From the NCBI GenBank assembly GCA_963714375.1, contig CAVQOG010000002.1, positions 178,019 through 242,018 of the forward strand: a stretch of DNA of 64,000 bases. Reading direction: 5' to 3'. Origin of the DNA: UBA5794 sp963714375. Its GTDB lineage: Bacteria; Actinomycetota; Acidimicrobiia; Spongiisociales; UBA5794. The translations under genes and the position numbers were made by a program. Numbering within the stretch: the first letter of the stretch is position 1; each line of letters starts with the position of its first letter. This document shows positions 1-8,114 of this stretch, piece by piece. The notes below the pieces were generated by a model. The model was not told the DNA's origin. It searched no databases and worked only from the letters and a program-made list of their open reading frames with translations.

Positions 1-2247
1 ATTGGTGAGCCGCCGAACTACGCAACCGGCGTCTTCGGCGGTGGCGAGATCGAAGTGCTGGGTATCGACGATGCGGGAAACGTTGCTGGCACCTTCCCGT
101 CCACAGCGTGGTGCCCGAATGACTATCGAGAGAACGGAATTCCACCAGCGCTCTGGGTTGAATGCATGTTCCTTGCCAGTCCCGCCATCGGTGAGTACAA
201 CTTCGAAGTACTCCCGTCGCTGACACCGACTCCGGGCGCCAATCCGGGACTCCTCTCGGGCGTGGTCGATACCGAAGGCGGCTTCGTGCTCGGAACCACA
301 TGGCGTTGGGGGCCGACCTCCGGCTACGAGCCGCTCAACACCACCGGAGGTGTCGGGGCACTGGCGTTTGACATGAACCCATCGGGGGAAATCGCCGGTC
401 GGCTTGATCTCAACGACCAGGACCTGACGGCCGCACCTGTCTACTGGCAAACTCCTGCTACGGCTCCGGAGCAGGCACTGATGGCTGGGGACACCAACGG
501 GTTGGCCAGTGGCATCAATGACGCAGGCTGGATCGTTGGATACAGTGAGCCCACCCGCTTGTCTTTCGATGCCATGGCCATCTTGTTCAGGCCCGCTGGC
601 GACGAGCTGATCGATCTAGGACGGGTCGGGTCGACGCAATCGTTCGCGGTCGACATCAACAACAACGGTCTGGTTGTCGGGGTAGCCGCCGGCCAAGCTG
701 CCATCTGGGACCTCGACGACGACTACTCAATCAACTACCCACCCGAGGTCATCAACCCGAACAACTTCAGAGCAGAGGCGAATGCCGGTCAAGAGCTGAA
801 ATACAGCCCAACCATCGTCGATCCCGAGGGCGATCCCTTCGACATCACCTACGCCGATTTGCCATCAGAAGCGGTGCCGTGGGGCTCAAGTGGAGTCGAA
901 TGGCAAACGTCGCCGGGCGACGAAGGCGTGTACGAGGTGACGTTGACCGTCGAGCAGAATGGTGAGGACGTCTTCTCGGTACCGGTGACGTTGGCGGTGT
1001 ACGGAGCGGGCGGGGAGCCTCCGGTGGAATTCTCTGGTGTTGTCTGGGACGATTTCGATGGCGACGGCCTGTTCGGTCCATTGGAGTCGCCGATGCGCGG
1101 AGCACTCGTCTATCTCGATCTGAACAACGACCTGGACTTCGACATCAACGACGAACCGTTCACTACGTCTGATGTCGACGGCACGTACTACATCGGTACC
1201 GATGCCGACAGCGAAGTAGTGCTGCGCCAAGAGGCACGCCCCGGCTACAGCCAGGTTTCGCCTCCAGGTGGCTATGTTCTTGATCCACGAGACGGCAGCG
1301 CATCCGATCTGGACTTCGGAAATCAACCCGATCCCCAAGGCGATTTGGACTTCGATGGGATCGCAAACTCGGTGGACGCCACAAGCAGCCCTCTGGCGTA
1401 TCTGCACCAGTCTCAGTCCCGGTTCTTCGACGACTCAGTGCTGGGAGGCGGGAACACGTCCGGAAGAATCCTCGACCCGGGCCTGGTGATCGTCACCGTA
1501 GGCGACCATCCGAACCCGTTGCTTGGTGTTCTGATAGCGACTCTCGGACCCGCCAACGAGACCGCGAGATTGGAACAATGTGGATTCACATCCCTGGTGT
1601 GGGGAGGCACCACGGTTGGGATCACATGCGGCTCATTGCACCTGGACGTAGGCGAAGGTCGGGTCACGACCTTCACATCTGGTGGCGCCGAGGTTGACGT
1701 TGGTGCCGGCAGTTCCGTCGTTCTGGACGATGATGGAACCACCGTGACGATCGAGGTCGTGACCGGAACAGCGACAGTTACAACGGGTGACGATATTTTC
1801 GAGGTCTCGGAAGGTGAAACCCTGGTGGTCTCTGGCGCCCTGGTCGACGCCGATGGTGACGGCCTAACCGACGCGGAGGAAGCTCTCACCGGCACCGACC
1901 CGACCAATCCCGATACTGACGGTGACGGGGTCATCGACGGTCTTGACGCCAGCTGGCTCCTCTCCTTCCTCGGTGACCTTCCCAACAACCACTTCAAGCA
2001 ACGGTGGTACCGCGGGTTGATGAAACTCACAATCGGCGGAGCCGCTCTCGCTGTGTACTTCGGAAACGGAGGAACGGCGTTGGCCGTGGCCAAGAGCCTC
2101 CACAAGCGGATAGACGGGTGCGGCACATCGGCCGATGGGAATGATTGGATCGTCGACTGTGACTCACAAGCCGCTTTCCGCGAGCTTCTGTCTCTCTACG
2201 AGCGTGGAGTCGCGACACTCCCGTTGCCGAACCCATTCCCCTGGTGA
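1..2247 (+). CDS. secreted HAF-repeat / SdrD-B-like multidomain protein (5' partial)
   Basis: The frame is open from base 1, so the real start lies left of the window; the GTG at 55 is only the first internal candidate. The visible 748 residues begin with several repeats of the type GxI..IND.GxIVGY (INDAGWIVGY, INNNGLVVGV), typical of HAF extracellular repeats. A cadherin/PKD-like stretch follows, then an SdrD-B-like module (FSGVVWDDFDGDGLFGP), a beta-rich section resembling a FecR-type domain, and Asp-rich thrombospondin-3-like calcium loops (DADGDGLTDAEE, DTDGDGVIDG). This is a surface or secreted architecture with no catalytic motif. The function is unknown; adhesion or cell-surface structure is an inference. 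Confidence 0.8.
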   Translation: MGEPPNYATGVFGGGEIEVLGIDDAGNVAGTFPSTAWCPNDYRENGIPPALWVECMFLASPAIGEYNFEVLPSLTPTPGANPGLLSGVVDTEGGFVLGTTWRWGPTSGYEPLNTTGGVGALAFDMNPSGEIAGRLDLNDQDLTAAPVYWQTPATAPEQALMAGDTNGLASGINDAGWIVGYSEPTRLSFDAMAILFRPAGDELIDLGRVGSTQSFAVDINNNGLVVGVAAGQAAIWDLDDDYSINYPPEVINPNNFRAEANAGQELKYSPTIVDPEGDPFDITYADLPSEAVPWGSSGVEWQTSPGDEGVYEVTLTVEQNGEDVFSVPVTLAVYGAGGEPPVEFSGVVWDDFDGDGLFGPLESPMRGALVYLDLNNDLDFDINDEPFTTSDVDGTYYIGTDADSEVVLRQEARPGYSQVSPPGGYVLDPRDGSASDLDFGNQPDPQGDLDFDGIANSVDATSSPLAYLHQSQSRFFDDSVLGGGNTSGRILDPGLVIVTVGDHPNPLLGVLIATLGPANETARLEQCGFTSLVWGGTTVGITCGSLHLDVGEGRVTTFTSGGAEVDVGAGSSVVLDDDGTTVTIEVVTGTATVTTGDDIFEVSEGETLVVSGALVDADGDGLTDAEEALTGTDPTNPDTDGDGVIDGLDASWLLSFLGDLPNNHFKQRWYRGLMKLTIGGAALAVYFGNGGTALAVAKSLHKRIDGCGTSADGNDWIVDCDSQAAFRELLSLYERGVATLPLPNPFPW

Positions 2248-2371
2248 TGTCAGGGCTGCCAACGTCGAGTTGACCGCTGAACGATTCCGAGCCGATAGAG
2301 CGCGACCTACACGGGCGATCGCGAACCCACGAGAGACACCGACGCGACGGCCACAGCGACCCGAACCGGCA

Positions 2372-2848
2372 TTATCCGTTGGTGCCAGACGATGGTTCCA
2401 GGATCACGAGGGCGGGCTCAGTTGACCGGAGCGCGGCGTAGGCATCCAAATCCGTGTCGATCTCTCGCCACCGGGACCACAGCCGCGATCGTTCCTCCCC
2501 CTCCGCTGCCCGTGCCCTGACGGCACGTCGGCCACCGGGGAGATCGACGCTGGCCTCGGGTTGAGCCTGAAGATTGAGCCACCACGCAGGCTCGGGGTCT
2601 GCCCAACCGTTCATCGCCATCGTCACCACATTCGGACCGTCATCGAAATAGGCGAGAATCACACTTCGCTCCTGACCAGATCGACGGCCCGTTGTGGTAA
2701 GCCGCATCATTCCCCAACGGTTGGCTTTCGGTCGTCTCAATCCCACATGCCCACGGGTCAGCCGGTAGAGGCCTCGATGCGTGAACCATGCAGCACGGAC
2801 AAACCACCGCGGGGGAAGCCGCGCCTTCTTCTTACGGTCTCGTGACAT
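2372..2848 (-). CDS. nitroreductase-family deazaflavin (F420)-dependent oxidoreductase
   Basis: This 158-residue protein matches the compact split-barrel fold of Ddn-like F420-dependent enzymes. A basic N-terminus (RLTRGHVGLRRP) leads into the family block LTTTGRRSGQERSVILAYFD, then a conserved segment around PAWWLNLQAQPEASVDLPG. Family members use reduced F420 to reduce quinones or nitro compounds, usually at the cytoplasmic face of the membrane; the specific substrate cannot be read here. The ATG at 2848 gives MSRDRKKK. It is a single gene facing away from vapBC. Its presence implies that the host makes or imports F420. Confidence 0.82.
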   Translation of the reverse strand: MSRDRKKKARLPPRWFVRAAWFTHRGLYRLTRGHVGLRRPKANRWGMMRLTTTGRRSGQERSVILAYFDDGPNVVTMAMNGWADPEPAWWLNLQAQPEASVDLPGGRRAVRARAAEGEERSRLWSRWREIDTDLDAYAALRSTEPALVILEPSSGTNG

Positions 2849-3026
2849 GAACCCATCCTACGTGCCGACACTCAACAGGGTGCCTGTCGTGGCGTCGGCC
2901 AGCCACGGACACCAATCATCACCCGTAGGCGGCGGCGCGTTGGGAGGCAGCAGAATGGAACAACGAGCAGCCGCCAACGAAAGTCCCTGAACCGAACTCG
3001 TTGACTCGAGACCTGACGCATCGTAT

Positions 3027-3050
3027 CCTTACCTATATCCGAAGGTAAGG
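3027..3050. promoter_or_regulatory. palindromic operator in front of vapB
   Basis: CCTTACC (3027-3033) and GGTAAGG (3044-3050) form a perfect 7-bp inverted repeat with a 10-bp spacer. The right arm overlaps the ribosome-binding site (AAGGAG) of vapB, whose ATG is at 3059. VapB antitoxins autoregulate through such palindromes, so this is the likely VapBC binding site. Confidence 0.6.
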
Positions 3051-3058
3051 AGCTGTCC

Positions 3059-3307
3059 ATGGACATCGCTGCCAAGGTCACATCAAAAGGACAGATCACA
3101 ATCCCGAAGGAAGTTCGGGATGCGCTCGGCATCGGCAAGGGTGACCAAGTTGTGTTTCGAGTCGAGCAGCACCGCGCTGTCATCGCTCGAACACCCAACC
3201 TCCTCGATCTCGCTGGCACCGTAGGGGTGCCACCAGCCAAGCGTGGGGTGCCGTGGGACGCTGTACGTGACGCAACCCGCGAGGCTCGCACGAAGGCTCG
3301 GCGTTGA
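3059..3307 (+). CDS. vapB: VapB antitoxin, AbrB/SpoVT swapped-hairpin family
   Basis: This 82-residue protein starts with the typical AbrB/MazE DNA-binding block (AKVTSKGQITIPKEVRDALG, residues 4-23), followed by a glycine-aspartate turn and FRVEQHRAVI. The C-terminal half (LLDLAGTVGVPPAKRGVPWD) is the expected toxin-wrapping tail. The start codon has AAGGAG 6-7 bases upstream and a palindromic operator overlaps that site. The gene overlaps vapC by 4 bases, so the two are translationally coupled. It should neutralise VapC and repress the operon. Confidence 0.9.
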   Translation: MDIAAKVTSKGQITIPKEVRDALGIGKGDQVVFRVEQHRAVIARTPNLLDLAGTVGVPPAKRGVPWDAVRDATREARTKARR

Positions 3308-3696
3308 CGGCCTTCGTCGATACGAACATACTGATTCGGCATCTCACCGGGGATCCACCCGATCTGGCAGCACGCGCAACAGCCTTCCTCAGTCGAGCAG
3401 ACGAGTTACTCCTCCCGGATCTAATCGTCGCAGAGATGGTGTATGTCCTTGAGTCCTACTACGAGGTGCCTCCCGAGAAGGTCGCTCGCTTGGCACAATC
3501 AGTGATCGCATTCGATGCAATACGTACGTTGGATGCAGCGCTGCTCATGAGGTCGCTCGATGTGTACGTGAACCACCGAATCGATTTCGCCGAGGCATAC
3601 CTTGTGGCGTCCGCTGAGTTGGCGGGAGTCACCGACATCGCATCGTTCGACCGCAGCATCGACAGGGTACACACCATCAACCGGATCGAACCCTGA
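3304..3696 (+). CDS. vapC: VapC toxin, PIN-domain ribonuclease
   Basis: This 130-residue PIN protein begins with FVDTNILIRHLTGD (first catalytic Asp at about residue 6). A glutamate lies in LIVAEMVYVLESYY, an Asp in HRIDFAEAYLVASAE, and another Asp in DIASFDRSIDR, so all four metal-binding acidic positions of the family are present. PIN toxins cleave tRNA or rRNA with Mg2+. The start codon is inside the end of vapB (GTGTTGACG region, TTG start at 3304), as is normal for these pairs. It looks intact and active. Confidence 0.9.
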   Translation: MTAFVDTNILIRHLTGDPPDLAARATAFLSRADELLLPDLIVAEMVYVLESYYEVPPEKVARLAQSVIAFDAIRTLDAALLMRSLDVYVNHRIDFAEAYLVASAELAGVTDIASFDRSIDRVHTINRIEP

Positions 3697-3864
3697 CGAC
3701 TCACTACTCGTTCGTTGTGCCACAAGAGGAGAATGCCCGCTCTTCCGGTTGCTACTCACCCCATAGGGGGAAGGCGGCCCGGCGACCTCGAATCGCAAAG
3801 CGATTGAGAAACTTGTCGGATCGTGTCCGTCATATCGATGTCGTAGAACGCCCGGCGGACCTAC

Positions 3865-4377
3865 TCAGGGGCAGGTCGCGCTGAAACTGCCTTCACCCAC
3901 GTCGACCGGAGGAGGGTTACTCCCATCGTTTGCAGGCTGTTTCTGCATGGGACCTGAATACGACATACTGTCACCATCGACCGCGATGCCGTTCGCGATC
4001 GACGCGAGGTTGGCGAAGTAGCTGATCGGTCCGTCCTCGCCATCGGGGTTAGCGACTCGCAAATCGATGCCTCCGGACCAACCTGTGTCGTATAGGTTTA
4101 CGCCACCGCCGAGAACGACCTCGTTGTCACCAATGCGGAACGCGATCGAGATCTCATCTGGGGTGATGCTGCACGCGAAACCGCCAGGCTCCGTGAGCGT
4201 GTATTCGAGGCCATCGACCACCGCCATCGCCTGCCCGGGGGGCTGCGGGTTCACGACGACCCCTCCGGCCGAGCCGCCGTCGCCTGAGTTCCCCCCTGAC
4301 TCCGGTGCACCGTCACTCGTTCCGCACGCGCCAGCAACGAGGACGACGGTGGCTACCAAGATGTAAGTCCTCCTCAT
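3865..4377 (-). CDS. small lipoprotein, LpqH-like layout
   Basis: This 170-residue protein has a short basic n-region (MRRTY), a hydrophobic core and a lipobox VAGAC, so the mature protein starts at Cys18. A Gly/Ser/Asp-rich linker (about residues 20-45) and a beta-rich domain ending in GEGSFSATCP follow. A second Cys (GFACSI) may disulphide-bond with the C-terminal one. The overall plan (lipobox, flexible linker, one small beta domain with two Cys) is that of mycobacterial LpqH/19-kDa-type lipoproteins, but family membership is not proven. GGAGGAGATGGA precedes the ATG. It lies 87 bases downstream of a similarly built lipoprotein gene, probably in the same transcript. Confidence 0.75.
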   Translation of the reverse strand: MRRTYILVATVVLVAGACGTSDGAPESGGNSGDGGSAGGVVVNPQPPGQAMAVVDGLEYTLTEPGGFACSITPDEISIAFRIGDNEVVLGGGVNLYDTGWSGGIDLRVANPDGEDGPISYFANLASIANGIAVDGDSMSYSGPMQKQPANDGSNPPPVDVGEGSFSATCP

Positions 4378-4464
4378 TCCATCTCCTCCAGTCCGACGTC
4401 TGCGGGATGTCCGGCACTCGGCTCGCTGCGAACCGAGTTGGCGGTCGCCCGAAGAGCGCCGGTG

Positions 4465-5127
4465 TCAGCTGCAGTCGACTGCGAAGGTTCCTTCGATCGA
4501 CACGTTCTCTGTAGCGTTGGCGTTTTCGTCCTTGGCAAAGACCTGGCCGGCCTCGACGAATAGCGCTGATCCAGATGTTGCCATGCCGTCGAGGGTCCAA
4601 TCCACGATCGCGCTCTCCTCATGTGTGACATATCCGGTAAGAGTTCCGCCGCCCGCGTGCCAATTCAGACGGTTCACCGCATCCGCGATAGTGATGAATT
4701 GCGAGGGTGCGTCGGGCGTGTAGGTTGATCCCTCGGGCTGGATATAGAACTGCAGATAGTCCTTGTCCTCGTCGGGAACCGCGTCAGATAATCCACTGCC
4801 GCCGAGTCCCTGCTCGTCGCTCGATCCGCACTCAAGGAGCTTGAATTCGTATACATCGTCACCGATCACGACCGTGGCGGTCCCCTGGATGGGCCGTTCC
4901 TGCCCACCCACAACAATCGTGTCGGCTTGTCCGGAGCCAACGCCAGGGTCCTCTCCCGTGGCGCCGCCGCCCTGTTCCGAGTCGGGTGGTGATGTGTCGC
5001 CCGTGGAGACCGACGGAGCTGCATCGCCTTGTGGTGCATTGTCGCTCTCGCTGGTTCCGCCACACGCAGCGTTTGCAACAACGAGGGCCACGATCATCAC
5101 TGTGAGTCGGATGTGTTTGCCTCTCAT
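4465..5127 (-). CDS. small lipoprotein, paralogue-like neighbour of the previous gene
   Basis: The open frame reaches 5319, but the ATG at 5127 is chosen because AGGAGGTGACAAC lies directly in front and it gives a classic lipoprotein signal (MRGKHIRLTVMIV...NAAC). The 220-residue product has a Ser/Gly/Asp-rich linker up to about residue 65. The C-terminal domain then follows (TIVVGGQERPIQGTATVVIG...), ending in VSIEGTFAVDCS and resembling the end of the downstream lipoprotein (GEGSFSATC). An internal Cys (LLECGSS) could pair with the last one. The two genes probably form an operon of related cell-surface lipoproteins. No function can be assigned. Confidence 0.78.
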   Translation of the reverse strand: MRGKHIRLTVMIVALVVANAACGGTSESDNAPQGDAAPSVSTGDTSPPDSEQGGGATGEDPGVGSGQADTIVVGGQERPIQGTATVVIGDDVYEFKLLECGSSDEQGLGGSGLSDAVPDEDKDYLQFYIQPEGSTYTPDAPSQFITIADAVNRLNWHAGGGTLTGYVTHEESAIVDWTLDGMATSGSALFVEAGQVFAKDENANATENVSIEGTFAVDCS

Positions 5128-5412
5128 GTTGTCACCTCCTCTCGCGACAGCGTGTCGCGTTCGTCGCCGGCCGAATCTGTCCGTGGTGACGCCTTCTGCC
5201 CTCATAGGAGGCGTCTGACATGTCGAACGGATGGTGGGTGGAGTGAGGCTGCATTGAACTGAGCGTACGACCCCTCTCCGAGACTGCCCATACTCATTGT
5301 CGTGGGGTCGCCTACTCAATCAGCGTCACGGCCCTCGTAGTTACATTCTTCAATCACGCTTGCGTTCGGTGATGACGGTTCGGTAGCTGGCAATGCAGGT
5401 TGCAACGACTAC
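5128..5412. other. intergenic region without a supported gene
   Basis: About 285 bases between the divergent lipoprotein start and the short MAF-ORF. I see the lipoprotein ribosome-binding site at its left edge and no convincing coding frame or RNA structure. Confidence 0.5.
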
Positions 5413-5526
5413 TCAGGTCAGTTCGAGCTCATCGGGCAGAACGTACGGAATCGATGATTGGTGAGGACAACGGCCAGGCCATCCGGATTTCCGGGCTGCC
5501 GACTTCTGAATGCCCCCGAATGCCAT
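5413..5526 (-). pseudogene. 37-codon ORF, possible 5' remnant of a second argF
   Basis: An ATG with a good ribosome-binding site (AGGAGAAGAAC) starts 22 bases after the stop of arcC copy 1 and encodes MAFGGIQKSAARKSG... before a stop at 5413. In the intact cluster at 24.5-28.1 kb the gene in exactly this position is ornithine carbamoyltransferase, which starts MAFNLKNRSFVKELD. The shared position and identical first three codons suggest that only the beginning of a second argF survives. Beyond the first three codons similarity is weak, so this may instead be a short unrelated ORF. Confidence 0.3.
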
Positions 5527-5548
5527 GTTCTTCTCCTGTCTCGTCGTA

Positions 5549-6487
5549 TCAGGACCGATATTCAATTCCGTCAGCATTGACGGTGATGGCCGTACCCGCG
5601 TTGCCCCCAAGCATCTCGCCGATGTCGGCAAGCGTGCCGATCAGTGCATCGTTGCCAGTGTTCATAGCAAACTCAGCCGCTGCCGCGACCTTGGGACGCA
5701 TTGACCCTTCCGGAAATTGATCGGACATCTCAAGGATCGCTTCCGGATGCGCTCTCGAGATTGGGCGCTGATTCGGATCACCCCAGTCGGTATACACAGC
5801 GTCGGCATCGGTAGCCATCACGAACCGGTCCGCTCTGATCCCGTCGGCGAGCAACGCTGAGGCATAGTCCTTGTCGATGACTGCTTCTACTCCTACGAGG
5901 TGCCGGTCAGCTTTGTACATCGTCGGTATTCCTCCACCCCCGGCGCAGATCACAACGGCATCCCTCTCGAGCAGCCACTCGATCTGACGGAGCTCGAAGA
6001 TGTGTTGCGGGCGAGGTGAGGGAACAACCCTGCGAAACGAGTCACCGTCCTTTCGAAACACCCAACCCTTCTCAACGGCGAGCGAGTCGGCCTGATCGGC
6101 GTCGTAGAACGGGCCGATCGGCTTTGTGGGGTTGTCAAACGCTGGATCCTCTGGATTCACCTCGATCATGGTGAGCAGCACCGCCAGTGGCTTCTCGTAT
6201 GGGAGACGGTTGCCGAGCTCTCGGGTCATGAGGTAGCCGATCATCCCTTGTGACTCTGCACCAAGCACGTCGAGCGGATATGGGGGTACGTCCATGTAGG
6301 CGGCGCTCTGGAGCGCCAACAAACCGACCTGGGGTCCGTTTCCGTGCGAAACCACAAGCTCGTGATCGAGAGCAAGGGGAGCAAGTTGATCGGCCGCGAT
6401 GTTCACGTTCTCGACCTGATTCTCCTCAGTCAACGCCTGACCACGCCGCAGGAGAGCATTCCCTCCGAGCGCTACGACAATTCGCAT
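5549..6487 (-). CDS. arcC: carbamate kinase, copy 1
   Basis: This 312-residue protein opens with the family signature RIVVALGGNALLRRGQ and carries VVSHGNGPQVGLLA (about residues 46-59), ICAGGGGIPT and the lysine-containing VEAVIDKDYASALLA segment of amino-acid-kinase-fold carbamate kinases. It makes ATP and ammonia/CO2 from carbamoyl phosphate and ADP in the arginine deiminase pathway. It is highly similar throughout to the second copy at 25.5-26.5 kb. Here the upstream transporter is only a fragment and the downstream argF is absent or a stub, so it is an orphan copy. It is intact and probably expressible, with a GAAAGG-type ribosome site. Confidence 0.93.
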   Translation of the reverse strand: MRIVVALGGNALLRRGQALTEENQVENVNIAADQLAPLALDHELVVSHGNGPQVGLLALQSAAYMDVPPYPLDVLGAESQGMIGYLMTRELGNRLPYEKPLAVLLTMIEVNPEDPAFDNPTKPIGPFYDADQADSLAVEKGWVFRKDGDSFRRVVPSPRPQHIFELRQIEWLLERDAVVICAGGGGIPTMYKADRHLVGVEAVIDKDYASALLADGIRADRFVMATDADAVYTDWGDPNQRPISRAHPEAILEMSDQFPEGSMRPKVAAAAEFAMNTGNDALIGTLADIGEMLGGNAGTAITVNADGIEYRS

Positions 6488-6515
6488 ACCCGACCTTTCC
6501 GCCGATTCACTGATC

Positions 6516-6760
6516 TCATGCCAGTGACGCCAAACCCATGAACGCTGACAGTATGACGAAGAGCCCTATCAAGAATGGCCACGCAAACTTCAGATACTTA
6601 TCGTATCCCACCTTCGCCAACGTCAAGCCTCCGAGTACGACAGCCGCGGTCGGTGTGATGAGGTTGACCGCCCCAGACGCAGCCTGGAATGCTGTGACGA
6701 CAGCTGAGCATGCGACGTCGGCGAAGTCGGCAAGCGGGGGCGAGGATTGGCTCGTTCGAC
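6516..6760 (-). pseudogene. C-terminal remnant of a YfcC-type basic amino acid carrier
   Basis: Reading the minus strand up to the stop at 6516-6518 gives about 72 residues (LADFADV...ASGAVNLITPTAAVVLGG, then LAKVGYDKYLKFAWPFL...). They align residue by residue with the last 75 residues of the intact carrier at 26.5-28.1 kb (LADFAEV...SGLVNLITPTSAVLMGG, LAKIGYDRYLKFVTPFL). Just upstream the matching PILAP is in another frame because of one extra C in a run of five (around 6746-6750), and similarity ends soon after. The rest of the roughly 1.6-kb gene is missing. It sits immediately before arcC copy 1, as in the intact cluster, so this is a decayed duplicate. Confidence 0.8.
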
Positions 6761-6851
6761 CTTACCCGCGAGACCATTTGCGGCGTCGAGAATGCGGGGC
6801 ATCGTCGTGACCCAATCTGCAACAATGTGAACAACCGATACAGGAGTATGT

Positions 6852-7250
6852 GTGAAGATCGTCGTCGGGTTCATCGACAGCCCAGAGGGCAACGCCGCCA
6901 TCGAACAGGCAATCGAGGAGGCAAGACTCCGCGGAGCAAGCCTCATCATCGTCAACTCCATGCTCGGCGGAGACCACGAGCAACAGCAGGACTACATCGC
7001 AATGGACAAGCGGCTTGCGGAGCTCACCGAGCGGTTGTCCGACGAGGGAATCGACCACAAAGTCCACGGATACGTCCGTGGAGAGAAGCCTGTCGCGGAC
7101 ATCGTGGCCGCCGTCAATGAATACAGCGCCGATCTCATCGTCATCGGTATCCGCAAGCGGACAGCAACCGGGAAAGTATTTCTGGGTTCCAACGCTCTCG
7201 ACATCCTCCACGACTCCCCTGTTCCTGTCCTTTGCGTCAAGGCGAAGTAG
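6852..7250 (+). CDS. universal stress protein (UspA family)
   Basis: This 132-residue single-domain Usp has an N-terminal strand with MKIVVGFIDSPEGNAAIEQA, the conserved DLIVIGIRKRTATGKVFLGS (nucleotide-loop region, about residues 92-112) and a final DSPVPVLCVKAK strand. The glycine pattern after VIGIRKR is a variant of the G-2x-G-9x-G(S/T) ATP-binding motif, so nucleotide binding is likely but not certain. It starts at GTG 6852 with CAGGAG upstream. It lies just beyond the decayed carrier and is transcribed away from the arcC remnant cluster. Confidence 0.88.
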   Translation: MKIVVGFIDSPEGNAAIEQAIEEARLRGASLIIVNSMLGGDHEQQQDYIAMDKRLAELTERLSDEGIDHKVHGYVRGEKPVADIVAAVNEYSADLIVIGIRKRTATGKVFLGSNALDILHDSPVPVLCVKAK

Positions 7251-7320
7251 CCGATACCCCCGGTCAGAACCCCGAGCCGTACGGAGCTTGATCAGCGTCA
7301 TCGATGCGGCGTGAGGAGCT

Positions 7321-7962
7321 ATGTTTATTCCCATGGCAGTCATCACGAGACTCACCGATTCATGCGTACACGTCGTCACCGATGACTCAGCAACCCTGTT
7401 CGATCCGGGGTTTCACAGCTTCCTATCGGGACAGGTCGATCTCGACGCGATCGGTGAAGTCACGACTGTCGCGATCACCCACGAGCACGGCGACCACGTG
7501 CACCCTGACTTTGTGCGCTGGCTGGTCGACCGCGGCGACGACGTGGGGGTTCATTCGAACCAGGCGGTCGCTGATCTACTCGCCCCTCACGACATCGAGG
7601 TGTCGACCGGGGTACCGGAGGGATTCAGCATCGAGGACGTGATCCATGGGAAGATCCCGAACGGCTCCCAACCCCCAAACCGGTCATTCACCATTGACGG
7701 CGTGTTCACCCACCCAGGAGACAGCCGTGATCCATTGAATAGCGCTGCCGTGCTCGCTCTCCCGATCATTGTCCCGTGGGACACAGCGATTGGCGCCGTG
7801 GAGTTCGCCCGGCGGGTTCGTCCCTCTCAGGTCGTCCCCATCCACGATTTCTATATGAGTGAGAGCGGACGGTCCTGGTCCCGCGATCTGGTCAGAGGCA
7901 TCCTCGCCGTTGACGGCATCGAACTACTTGATCTCGACTGGGGCGACAGCGCCACCGTATAG
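7321..7962 (+). CDS. MBL-fold metallo-hydrolase, UlaG-like
   Basis: This 213-residue protein carries the metallo-beta-lactamase metal motif THEHGDHVHPD (about residues 58-68). Further ligands are an acidic residue in FTHPGDSRD and a late His in VVPIHDFYM. The early Asp-containing segment ATLFDPGF also fits the UlaG/L-ascorbate-lactonase-like branch of small cytoplasmic MBL enzymes. The substrate is unknown. GAGGAG lies only 2-3 bases before the ATG at 7321; the ATG at 7333 (MAVITRLTDSC) is an equally good start that matches the family's short N-terminus. Confidence 0.82.
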   Translation: MFIPMAVITRLTDSCVHVVTDDSATLFDPGFHSFLSGQVDLDAIGEVTTVAITHEHGDHVHPDFVRWLVDRGDDVGVHSNQAVADLLAPHDIEVSTGVPEGFSIEDVIHGKIPNGSQPPNRSFTIDGVFTHPGDSRDPLNSAAVLALPIIVPWDTAIGAVEFARRVRPSQVVPIHDFYMSESGRSWSRDLVRGILAVDGIELLDLDWGDSATV

Positions 7963-8114
7963 GGCAACGACCCACTCGACCAGCTACGGCACGAGCCAGC
8001 CATCCGCCAGATCTTCGTACCCTGGGCTCCATTGGACATATATGTCCACTCCAGCCCCCAGAACGGAGGACGGCCGACACAGAATGGAGGGCGCTCGACG
8101 CTGTCAAACCAGCG

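Noticed and set aside
845..2126. Several long minus-strand ORFs under the secreted repeat protein
   Set aside because: They are shadows in a high-GC gene, with Arg/Pro/Ser-rich composition and no motifs or ribosome sites.
3872..5262. Plus-strand ORFs opposite the two lipoproteins
   Set aside because: The minus-strand genes have signal peptides, lipoboxes and strong ribosome sites; the opposite frames have none.
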